From the NCBI GenBank assembly GCA_023418095.1, contig JAEZDL010000053.1, forward strand, positions 1-5,036: DNA of 5,036 nt, read 5' to 3'. The first letter of the stretch is position 1; each line of letters begins with the position of its first letter. This document shows positions 1-5,036 of the stretch, one piece after another. The notes under the pieces were generated by a model, which saw only the letters and a program-made list of their open reading frames with translations, had not been told where the DNA came from and ran no database searches. Made by a program: the position numbers and the translations under genes. Source of the stretch: Bacteroidota bacterium. GTDB lineage: Bacteria > Bacteroidota > Bacteroidia > Flavobacteriales_F > PHOS-HE28.

Positions 1-56
1 CATAGAGCGCATTGGGCAACCCCACAACCCCCTCAACGGCCTCAACCCGCATTCCA

Positions 57-629
57 GTGATCGAACACCGCGGCACCCTCATCAGCGAAGATCTTTTTGA
101 GAAGAAGTTCGTCTGCGACCTCAATGCGTGCAAAGGTGAATGTTGCGTGGCTGGTGAAAGCGGTGCGCCGCTCGAGCAACTCGAGGCCGATCTGCTGAAA
201 GAACTGTGGCCGAAATTCAAGGAATTCATTCCGGAAGCGGGGCACCGCTCGGTGGAGGAATATGGCACCAGCGTGATCGATAGCGATGGCGATCTTGTAA
301 CCCCGTTGGTGGACGGATCGAAGGAGTGTGCGTATATGATCTTCGAGAACGGGATCGCGCTTTGCGGGATCGAAAAAGCCTGGAAGGCCGGAGCCATCGG
401 CTTCCGCAAACCGATCAGCTGCCACCTGTACCCGATCCGCGTGGCGAAGTTGAAGTTCCACGATGGATTGAACTATCACCAATGGCCGATCTGCAAACCG
501 GCGTGCTCCTGCGGAGCGAAGCTCGATGTGCCTGTCTTCCGTTTCCTGAAGGATGCCCTGGTGCGGCAATACGGCCAGGAATGGTATGATGAACTTGAGC
601 TGATCTACCAGGCATGGCTCACGAGATGA
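57..629 (+). CDS. DUF3109 family cysteine-rich protein (putative metal-binding)
   Basis: This encodes a 190-residue protein of the DUF3109 family, which is widespread in Bacteroidota and has no established biochemical role. Ten cysteines are visible. An N-terminal cluster reads FVCDLNACKGECC (Cys20, 25, 29, 30). Single cysteines follow in ECAY (Cys91) and LCGIE (Cys103), then SCHLYPIR (Cys122) and ICKPACSCG (Cys146, 150, 152). The pattern recalls the CxxxCxxCC zinc- or iron-chelating proteins of the YkgJ type, so binding of a metal or Fe-S cluster is a reasonable inference but unproven. There is no signal peptide or membrane segment, which suggests a cytoplasmic protein. The start is uncertain. 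The frame is closed by TAG at 3-5, leaving TTG at 12 (205 aa) or GTG at 57. I chose GTG because family members, as I recall them, begin with a short Met-Ile-x-x-x-x-Thr-Leu-Ile-Ser-like segment, which matches residues from 57 on. Neither start has a Shine-Dalgarno sequence. Family assignment is firm; the start is moderate. Confidence 0.93.
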   Translation: MIEHRGTLISEDLFEKKFVCDLNACKGECCVAGESGAPLEQLEADLLKELWPKFKEFIPEAGHRSVEEYGTSVIDSDGDLVTPLVDGSKECAYMIFENGIALCGIEKAWKAGAIGFRKPISCHLYPIRVAKLKFHDGLNYHQWPICKPACSCGAKLDVPVFRFLKDALVRQYGQEWYDELELIYQAWLTR

Positions 630-658
630 CCTCAACGACGATCGGTGTCGTTGCAGGT
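629..658 (+). terminator. Hairpin at the end of the DUF3109 gene, candidate terminator
   Basis: ACCTCAACGAC (629-639) pairs with GTCGTTG (647-653) and AGGT (655-658), leaving one bulged C at 654 and a 7-base loop. The 11-bp stem begins on the last base of the stop codon. There is no T tract after it, so it is not a textbook intrinsic terminator. It may instead protect the 3' end of the mRNA or terminate weakly. Confidence 0.4.
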
Positions 659-697
659 TGTGCGTGAAGGATGGCAGCGGAAACCCCGCAAGCGAAG

Positions 698-732
698 CCT
701 CACCCCCTTTCCCCCTCTCCGAAGGAGATGGG
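698..732. repeat. C/T-rich palindromic intergenic segment
   Basis: A run of C and T (698-720) ends in TCTCC and is followed by GAA and GGAGA. This gives a hairpin of 712-720 against 724-732 with one mismatch. Its style (CCTCACCCCC, then CCCCTCTCC, then the complementary GGAGA) resembles dispersed intergenic repeats seen in many bacterial genomes. Only one copy is in the window, so its repeat status is inferred. The bases after it (ATCTTTCTTT) are T-rich, so it could also act as a weak terminator for the upstream gene. Confidence 0.35.
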
Positions 733-785
733 AGATCTTTCTTTCGAAGGGGCACGCCCAAACTCCCCTCTTACCGGGCACGGTG

Positions 786-793
786 TAGTTTTG
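786..793 (+). promoter_or_regulatory. Possible Bacteroidota -7 element (TAGTTTTG)
   Basis: TAGTTTTG matches the Bacteroidota primary sigma factor -7 consensus TAnnTTTG exactly and is the only TTTG string between 630 and 803. No TTG or TTTG box is seen about 20 bases upstream. The match ends 10 bases before the ATG of the DUF389 gene, so transcription from it would give an almost leaderless mRNA. It may be chance. Confidence 0.25.
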
Positions 794-803
794 GCGCAAC
801 AGC

Positions 804-2213
804 ATGGAGGGACCGATCGAAAAAGAACCAGCGCAACCTGCGCCATCCACCTCGTTCATGCGGCTCTGGGTGAGCCTGCGGCAATTCGTGCGCGAAACCA
901 TGGACCTGCAGTGGGAGGCGCAGGTTGATGGCACGGGCGAGATCATCCGCAAGGATATGATCTTCCGCGGGCACGTGGTGTGGGTGCTGGTGTGTTCGAT
1001 CTTCATTGCGAGTATCGGGCTCAACACGAACAGCCCCGCCGTGATCATCGGCGCGATGTTGATCTCCCCGCTGATGGGTCCGATCCTGGCGATCGGGCTG
1101 GCGCTGGGCACCAACGACATGCGGTTGTTGCGCCGTGCGCTGATGAACTTCACGATCATGGTGGTCGTGAGCTTGATCACCAGCACGCTCTACTTCCTGA
1201 TCACGCCGATCAGCGATCTGCAGACCGAGATATTGGCCCGCACACGACCCACGCTGCTCGATGCTGCGATCGCGATCTTTGGTGGCATCGCAGGGATCAT
1301 CGGGGTATCGCGCAGGAACCGTGGGAACGTTATCCCCGGCGTGGCGATCGCCACAGCGCTGATGCCGCCGCTCTGTACCGCCGGTTATGGATTGGCCACG
1401 TTGCAATGGCAATTCTTCATCGGTGCGGCGTACCTGTTCATCCTCAATTCGATCTTCATCGCGCTGGCCACCTTCCTGATCATTCGCGTTCTCCATTTCC
1501 CCATGGCGAAGGAGATGGATCCGAAACGCCGCCAGCGCGTGAAATGGATCATGACGATCTTCATCATGCTGCTGCTCGCACCGAGCGCGTTCATGTTGTA
1601 CAATGTCGCGCAGGAGGAAGTGTTCCGCAACCGCGTGAATGCCTTCCTGAAAGGCAACTTTCCGTTCCGTGGTGCGGAGATCCTTGAACAGAAGCCGATC
1701 ACAACGGGCGGCAAACGTGCCATTGAACTGTTCCTTTTCGGCACGCGGTTGAGCGAAAAAGATGTGGACGAGCTCGAACGGGAAATGGCCGTGCATGGCC
1801 TGCAGAACGTGAAACTCGTGCTTCACCAGACCGGGTCGGCCGGGCTGCCTGTCGGTGACATCACACGCGAGGTGCGCACCGGGATCGTGGAGGATCTTTT
1901 CCAGCGGAACGAGGAACGACTGCGTGAGAAGGATGAGCGGATAAGGGAACTGGAAAAGCAGATCGATCGTGTGCCGATGAATTCTCTGGTCGCCGAACTG
2001 AAGGCCTTGTATCCGAACATTTCGCGCATCTCCTATGCGAACGCAGTGGAATGGAACGGTGAAAAATTGGATACCATCCCCGTGGTGCATGTGGCGTGGG
2101 ACGCCAAGGCACGTGCACGCAATACGCCCGATCCACGCACGATCGAGCCCTGGTTGCAACAACGGTTGGGAAAGAAGGATCTGAAAGTGCGCGTGGAGGA
2201 GACGGGAAAATGA
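804..2213 (+). CDS. DUF389 domain-containing integral membrane protein (TIGR00341-like)
   Basis: This is a 469-residue inner-membrane protein of the DUF389 family, whose function is unknown. The hydrophobic core runs from about residue 57 to 268 with roughly seven membrane segments: 57-74, 79-101, 113-135, 153-170, 176-198, 204-230 and 247-268. The family hallmarks GAMLISPLMGP (83-93) and NVIPGVAIATALMPPLCTAG (175-194) are intact. A short, partly amphipathic N-terminal stretch (18-56) precedes the membrane part. A soluble tail of about 200 residues follows it, with a charged heptad-like helix at about 362-390 (NEERLREKDERIRELEKQ), likely a coiled coil that may mediate oligomerisation. The length fits the longer Bacteroidota members. 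The first ATG at 804 was taken. Later in-frame ATGs at residues 19 and 33 are possible starts because homologs vary here. The gene lies 174 bp from its upstream neighbour and 367 bp from nrdB, so it is probably transcribed alone. No substrate should be assigned. Confidence 0.93.
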   Translation: MEGPIEKEPAQPAPSTSFMRLWVSLRQFVRETMDLQWEAQVDGTGEIIRKDMIFRGHVVWVLVCSIFIASIGLNTNSPAVIIGAMLISPLMGPILAIGLALGTNDMRLLRRALMNFTIMVVVSLITSTLYFLITPISDLQTEILARTRPTLLDAAIAIFGGIAGIIGVSRRNRGNVIPGVAIATALMPPLCTAGYGLATLQWQFFIGAAYLFILNSIFIALATFLIIRVLHFPMAKEMDPKRRQRVKWIMTIFIMLLLAPSAFMLYNVAQEEVFRNRVNAFLKGNFPFRGAEILEQKPITTGGKRAIELFLFGTRLSEKDVDELEREMAVHGLQNVKLVLHQTGSAGLPVGDITREVRTGIVEDLFQRNEERLREKDERIRELEKQIDRVPMNSLVAELKALYPNISRISYANAVEWNGEKLDTIPVVHVAWDAKARARNTPDPRTIEPWLQQRLGKKDLKVRVEETGK

Positions 2214-2344
2214 TCCGATCATCTTCACTCCAGATCGGTGATAATTCGTAATCCGCTGGGATCATGGATCATTCCATGGCGCGGATCGATGTAATGAACA
2301 GATCGTGAAAATTTCCCGCTTGCACAGATCGCCAAAACGTCCCT

Positions 2345-2374
2345 CACGCGATCCCGTAAGGGAACAAGCGCGTG
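2345..2374 (+). other. Compound hairpin with GTAA tetraloop upstream of nrdB
   Basis: An outer stem CACGCG (2345-2350) pairs perfectly with CGCGTG (2369-2374). Inside it TCCC (2352-2355) pairs with GGGA (2360-2363) across GTAA, a GNRA-type tetraloop. The two stems are separated by an asymmetric internal loop (A on one side, ACAAG on the other). Two nested perfect stems plus a GNRA loop are more than expected by chance and look like RNA structure. Whether the RNA is the 3' end of the DUF389 transcript or part of a long nrdB leader depends on where transcription starts. Confidence 0.45.
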
Positions 2375-2381
2375 TTAAAAA

Positions 2382-2398
2382 CTCGTGAGATCCACGAG
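2382..2398 (+). terminator. Hairpin with pyrimidine-rich tail, candidate terminator
   Basis: CTCGTG (2382-2387) pairs with CACGAG (2393-2398) around a 5-base loop. It is preceded by TTAAAAA and followed by CCTTTCCTTGTTGCTTT. The 6-bp stem and interrupted T tract make a weak intrinsic terminator, which would suit the end of the DUF389 transcript about 170 bases after its stop codon. Four-base alternative pairings with the neighbouring hairpin (CACG 2345-2348 with CGTG 2384-2387) are possible, so an attenuator cannot be excluded. Confidence 0.3.
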
Positions 2399-2405
2399 CC
2401 TTTCC

Positions 2406-2439
2406 TTGTTGCTTTAAGAATACCTGCCGGACATCTTTG
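2406..2439 (+). promoter_or_regulatory. Candidate Bacteroidota promoter for nrdB
   Basis: TTGTTG (2406-2411) lies 20 bases upstream of CATCTTTG (2432-2439). Bacteroidota primary promoters have TTTG or TTG near -33 and TAnnTTTG near -7, about 19-21 bases apart, so the spacing fits and the -7 element differs at one defined position. Transcription would begin around 2443-2448 and give an nrdB leader of roughly 135 bases. This is the only TTTG string in the gap. Confidence 0.4.
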
Positions 2440-2580
2440 TGAGCCCGGGGATGACGTAACAGCACCACGGGAAACCTTAACCAGTACTACGGAAAGTCAA
2501 AGATCGATGTGTACGCACCTCCCAGCATACCACTGTCCACACACCAACGGCGGGATCCGCTGAAAAACGAAGAAGAAAGC

Positions 2581-3618
2581 ATGAGCACGAGCACGAAACA
2601 AGCACAGATGAGCCTGGAGGATGTACTTCCGAAGAACGTTGAAGCATCCAATGAACCCTTGCTCATGGAGAACAAGGATCGCTTCGTGATCTTCCCGATC
2701 CAGCACAACGACATCTGGCAGTTCTACAAGAAGCATGAGGCCAGCTTCTGGACCGCTGAAGAGATCGATCTGCATGCGGATCTGGTGGATTGGAACAGCA
2801 AGCTCACCGATGATGAGCGGTACTTCATCAAGCACGTGCTCGCCTTCTTCGCCGCAAGTGACGGCATCGTGAACGAGAACCTCGCGGAGAATTTCCTGCA
2901 TGAGGTGCAGTATACCGAAGCACGTTTCTTCTACGGTTTCCAGATCGCGATCGAGAACATCCACAGCGAGACGTATTCACTGTTGATCGATACCTACATC
3001 AAGGATCCGATCGAAAAGGATAAGCTCTTCCATGCGATCGATACGTTGGATTGTGTGAAGAAGAAAGCAGAGTGGGCGCTGCGCTGGATCGACAACGGCG
3101 GCTTCGCGGAACGACTCGTAGCGTTCGCTGCGGTGGAAGGCATCTTCTTCAGCGGAAGCTTCTGCAGCATCTTCTGGTTGAAGAAGCGCGGCCTGATGCC
3201 GGGCCTCACCTTCAGCAATGAGCTGATCAGCCGCGATGAAGGCCTGCACTGCGACTTCGCCTGCCTGCTTTATACGAAGCACCTGATCAACAAACTGCCG
3301 AAGAAGACGGTGGAGAAGATCATCACCGATGCGGTGGAGATCGAGAAGGAATTCGTGAGTGATGCGCTGCCGGTGAACCTGATCGGCATGAACGCGAAGC
3401 TGATGCAGCAATACATCGAGTTCGTGGCCGATCGTCTTTTGGTGGAATTGGGCAACGAGAAGGTGTACAACGCGACGAACCCCTTCGACTTCATGGAGAT
3501 GATCTCCCTGCAGGGCAAGACCAACTTCTTCGAGAAGCGCGTAGGCGAGTACCAGAAGGCCGGGGTGCTCAACCAGGACAAGGACGCGAGCAAGTTCACG
3601 TTGGATGCGGATTTCTGA
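2581..3618 (+). CDS. nrdB: Class Ia ribonucleoside-diphosphate reductase, small (R2) subunit
   Basis: NrdB carries the diiron-tyrosyl radical cofactor that starts reduction of ribonucleoside diphosphates to deoxyribonucleotides by the NrdA/NrdB complex in the cytoplasm. All cofactor residues are visible by comparison with mouse R2: iron ligands Asp94, Glu125, His128, Glu186, Glu220 and His223, and the radical Tyr132 in ENIHSETY. The radical-transfer residues Trp57, Asp219 and Tyr324 are also present. The protein is the eukaryote-like type (FFAASDGIVNENL, NPFDFMEMISLQGKTNFFEK) and ends in FTLDADF (339-345), the R1-docking heptapeptide of mammalian R2. Its 345 residues are normal for the family. 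The frame stays open upstream to a GTG at 2509, but those codons (rich in Pro, His and Arg) resemble no R2 N-terminus. The ATG at 2581, behind a purine-rich stretch, is therefore preferred. nrdA follows after 293 bp. A radical tyrosine is present, so this is not a tyrosine-less class Ic-like enzyme. Confidence 0.98.
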   Translation: MSTSTKQAQMSLEDVLPKNVEASNEPLLMENKDRFVIFPIQHNDIWQFYKKHEASFWTAEEIDLHADLVDWNSKLTDDERYFIKHVLAFFAASDGIVNENLAENFLHEVQYTEARFFYGFQIAIENIHSETYSLLIDTYIKDPIEKDKLFHAIDTLDCVKKKAEWALRWIDNGGFAERLVAFAAVEGIFFSGSFCSIFWLKKRGLMPGLTFSNELISRDEGLHCDFACLLYTKHLINKLPKKTVEKIITDAVEIEKEFVSDALPVNLIGMNAKLMQQYIEFVADRLLVELGNEKVYNATNPFDFMEMISLQGKTNFFEKRVGEYQKAGVLNQDKDASKFTLDADF

Positions 3619-3624
3619 GGCGGT

Positions 3625-3738
3625 GTCATTCCGGGCCCCGACCCGGAATCGCATCAAAGCAGGATCACGCAGTTAAGCACCGAACGAAACAACATCCAAT
3701 TGCCATAAGCACGATTCCGGGTCAAGGCCCGTAATGAC
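3625..3738. repeat. REP-like inverted repeat doublet between nrdB and nrdA
   Basis: A 27-base arm at 3625-3651 (GTCATTCCGGG...CCCGGAATCG) recurs in inverted orientation at 3712-3738, with 24 of 27 bases matching. About 60 bases lie between them. Each arm is also a palindrome. The left folds as ATTCCGGG/CCCGGAAT around 6 bases with no mismatch; the right forms the same stem with one mismatch. This organisation, two facing palindromic units in an intergenic gap, is typical of REP/BIME-type or small non-autonomous elements. The GTCATTCCGGG...CCCGGAATC style is known from dispersed repeats in several bacterial groups. The left arm starts 7 bases after the nrdB stop, so the element could act as a terminator or mRNA-stabilising structure between the two RNR subunits. 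Confidence 0.75.
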
Positions 3739-3828
3739 GGATCCCGATCAACGATCACCGGTTGAAGATCATCACCACCCCGATGTAAAAACCGGATCTC
3801 TCAAAAGCAACTTGCAGATCCACAGGAA

Positions 3829-3848
3829 GGGTCGATCATGATCGATCC
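3829..3848. repeat. Long palindrome with nested GATC sites upstream of nrdA
   Basis: TCGATCATGATCGA (3832-3845) is a perfect 14-bp palindrome. Two further G:C pairs lie outside it (3829-3830 with 3847-3848), separated by one G:T mismatch. It contains three GATC tetranucleotides and sits 64 bases before the nrdA start. It could be a binding site for a dimeric regulator, but the high local density of GATC makes chance palindromes more likely than usual. Confidence 0.35.
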
Positions 3849-3911
3849 GTGATAAAAAACCACTCCGGCGAGGCGGGAGCTGAGCCGGGCCCATCCAAAA
3901 CCCAAAGAAGC

Positions 3912-5036
3912 ATGTATGTAATCAAACGCGACGGCCGCCGGGAGGCAGTGAAGTTCGACAAGATCACCGCACGGGTGAAGAAGCTCTGTTACGAGCTGGA
4001 TCCCATGGTGGATGCCACACAGGTCACCCTCAAGGTGATCGATGGCATCTACGATGGCGTTACCACCACCGAGCTCGACAACCTTACCGCGGAGGTCTCG
4101 GCGACCATGACGGTGAAACACCCCGATTATGCACTACTCGCAAGCCGCATCGCGGTAAGCAACCTCCACAAGAACACCAAGAAGTCCTTCAGCGAGACCA
4201 TGAAGGACCTGTACAATTACATCGATCCCAAGACCGGCGAACGGGCCGCGTTGTTGGCCGATGATGTGCACGAGATCATTCAGAAGAACGCCGAAATGCT
4301 GGACAGCGCGATCATTTACGATCGTGATTTCAGCTACGATTACTTCGGCTTCAAGACGCTCGAGCGCAGCTACCTCCTCCGCACCAAAGGCCGCGTGGCC
4401 GAACGTCCGCAGCACATGTTGATGCGCGTTGCGATCGGGATCCACAAGAGCGACCTCGATGCGGTGATCAACACCTACAACTCGCTCAGCGAAGGCTGGT
4501 ATACACACGCCACTCCTACCCTCTTCAACGCAGGCACCCCGAAGCCGCAGATGAGCTCGTGCTTCCTCCTTCAGCTGAAGGACGACAGCATCAGCGGGAT
4601 CTACGACACGCTGAAACAGTGCGCGCAGATCAGCCAGAGCGCCGGCGGCATCGGCCTCAGCATCCACAACCTGCGTGCGAAAGGCAGCTACATCAAGGGC
4701 ACCAACGGCACCAGCAACGGCATCGTGCCCATGCTGCGCGTGTTCAACGACACCGCGAGGTACGTGGATCAGGGCGGCGGCAAGCGCAAGGGCAGCTTCG
4801 CCATGTACCTGGAGCCATGGCATGCCGATGTGTTCGACTTCCTCGATCTGAAGAAGAACCACGGCAAGGAAGAGATGCGTGCGCGCGATCTGTTCTACGC
4901 CATGTGGATCCCCGATCTCTTCATGAAGCGCGTGGAGCAGGGCGGCAGCTGGACACTGATGTGCCCCAACGAATGTCCCGGCCTGGCCGATACCTGGGGT
5001 GCGAAATTCGAGGCGTTGTACGAGAAGTACGAGGCC
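3912..5036 (+). CDS. nrdA: Class Ia ribonucleoside-diphosphate reductase, large (R1) subunit, 3' end outside window
   Basis: NrdA is the catalytic and allosteric subunit that reduces ribonucleoside diphosphates, using the radical from NrdB. The 375 codons present match animal R1 nearly end to end with a one-residue offset. An ATP-cone (about 1-92, starting MYVIKRDGRREAVKFDKIT) keeps Asp56, equivalent to human Asp57, so overall activity is probably controlled by ATP/dATP. The R1 N-terminal helical domain and the start of the ten-stranded barrel follow, with ERPQHMLMRV, HATPTLFNAGT and the redox cysteine Cys217 (human Cys218) in SSCFL. Specificity-site residues Asp225 and Ser226 and loop 2 (VDQGGGKRKGSF, from Asp286) are intact. 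The finger-loop cysteine, its partner cysteine and the C-terminal redox tail lie beyond the window, so catalytic completeness cannot be checked. ATG at 3912 follows an A-rich stretch (CCCAAAGAAGC). No promoter is recognisable in the 293-bp gap, which suggests co-transcription with nrdB. Confidence 0.97.
   Translation, partial: MYVIKRDGRREAVKFDKITARVKKLCYELDPMVDATQVTLKVIDGIYDGVTTTELDNLTAEVSATMTVKHPDYALLASRIAVSNLHKNTKKSFSETMKDLYNYIDPKTGERAALLADDVHEIIQKNAEMLDSAIIYDRDFSYDYFGFKTLERSYLLRTKGRVAERPQHMLMRVAIGIHKSDLDAVINTYNSLSEGWYTHATPTLFNAGTPKPQMSSCFLLQLKDDSISGIYDTLKQCAQISQSAGGIGLSIHNLRAKGSYIKGTNGTSNGIVPMLRVFNDTARYVDQGGGKRKGSFAMYLEPWHADVFDFLDLKKNHGKEEMRARDLFYAMWIPDLFMKRVEQGGSWTLMCPNECPGLADTWGAKFEALYEKYEA

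Larger units (their letters stand above)
2214..2580. other. 367-bp intergenic region between the DUF389 gene and nrdB
   Basis: No credible gene is present; short open frames here lack any recognisable protein character. From 5' to 3' it holds a weak 6-bp hairpin just after the stop codon (CCGATC 2215-2220 with GATCGG 2233-2238) and a 6-bp hairpin with a 4-base loop (CATGGA 2263-2268 with TCCATG 2273-2278). The compound hairpin at 2345-2374, the hairpin at 2382-2398 and the promoter candidate at 2406-2439 are listed separately. The first 190 bases contain about ten GATC sites. I searched by eye for NrdR-type boxes (a pair of ACAnnATATATnnTGT-like elements) and for a cobalamin riboswitch core, and found neither. 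The last 25 bases before nrdB are purine-rich (AAAAACGAAGAAGAAAGC), as is usual ahead of Bacteroidota genes. Confidence 0.7.

Noticed and set aside
980..1687. Open frame of 235 codons on the + strand overlapping the DUF389 gene in another frame
   Set aside because: The product is Arg/His/Asp-rich, without motifs, and the overlapping frame encodes conserved membrane segments.
771..2228. Long open frame of 485 codons on the - strand across the whole DUF389 gene
   Set aside because: It is exactly antisense to a gene with strong family motifs, and its product is full of His, Arg, Asp and Gln with no recognisable domain. It is a by-product of GC-rich codon use.
2372..2563. Open frame of 63 codons starting with GTG between the DUF389 gene and nrdB
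   Set aside because: It starts inside the hairpin region, has no recognisable protein features or ribosome-binding context, and overlaps the promoter candidate.
2509..2580. 24-codon upstream extension of nrdB from a GTG
   Set aside because: The residues resemble no R2 N-terminus, and an ATG with a purine-rich upstream stretch at 2581 gives a normal length.
2440..2580. Possible cobalamin or other known riboswitch before nrdB
   Set aside because: Strings such as CACGGGAAACC looked suggestive, but the conserved core and B12-box sequences are absent, and class Ia reductase does not use cobalamin.
2977..3657. Open frame of 226 codons on the - strand inside nrdB
   Set aside because: It is antisense to conserved R2 sequence and has the same shadow-type composition.
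3864..3889. Weak hairpin CCGGC/GCCGG just before nrdA
   Set aside because: A 5-bp stem with a 14-base loop competes with another short pairing (CTCC/GGAG) in the same bases, and GC-rich DNA gives such stems by chance.
3619..3911. Separate promoter for nrdA
   Set aside because: No TAnnTTTG-like element or TTG-spaced pair was found in the gap on the + strand.
4134..4862. Open frame of 242 codons on the - strand inside nrdA
   Set aside because: It is antisense to unmistakable R1 sequence and shows low-complexity Ala/Val/His composition with no family resemblance.

Overview
The window reads as a chromosomal segment of a moderately GC-rich member of the Bacteroidota. The evidence is family-level. 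There is a DUF3109 cysteine-rich protein of the Bacteroidota type and a DUF389 membrane protein with a long soluble tail. There is also a eukaryote-like class Ia ribonucleotide reductase in nrdB-nrdA order. Start codons lack clear Shine-Dalgarno sequences and have A-rich upstream stretches, and the few promoter-like strings resemble the Bacteroidota TAnnTTTG element. A GC-rich Flavobacteriales-type lineage would fit, but I cannot name a genus from this sequence.

Layout, all genes on the + strand: (1) 57-629, DUF3109 family protein, ending in an 11-bp hairpin that overlaps its stop codon. (2) 630-803, a short intergenic stretch with a C/T-rich palindromic segment and a possible -7 promoter element just before the next gene. 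(3) 804-2213, DUF389 (TIGR00341-like) multi-pass membrane protein. (4) 2214-2580, a 367-bp gap without a credible gene. It holds a compound hairpin with a GTAA tetraloop, a second hairpin and a plausible promoter. (5) 2581-3618, nrdB, complete. (6) 3619-3911, a 293-bp gap with a REP-like inverted repeat pair and a long GATC-containing palindrome. (7) 3912 to the window end, nrdA, 375 codons of an expected ~800, cut by the window edge.

Function: NrdB and NrdA are the radical-generating and catalytic subunits of one enzyme, which makes deoxyribonucleotides for DNA synthesis. Both closely resemble the animal R2/R1 pair, down to the R2 C-terminal docking tail FTLDADF. The DUF3109 and DUF389 genes have no known link to ribonucleotide reduction and look like unrelated neighbours.

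This is mostly housekeeping DNA, and I see no clear undescribed system. The items most worth a second look are the folded region upstream of nrdB, the REP-like doublet splitting the nrdB-nrdA pair, and a roughly five-fold excess of GATC tetranucleotides in coding and non-coding DNA alike.
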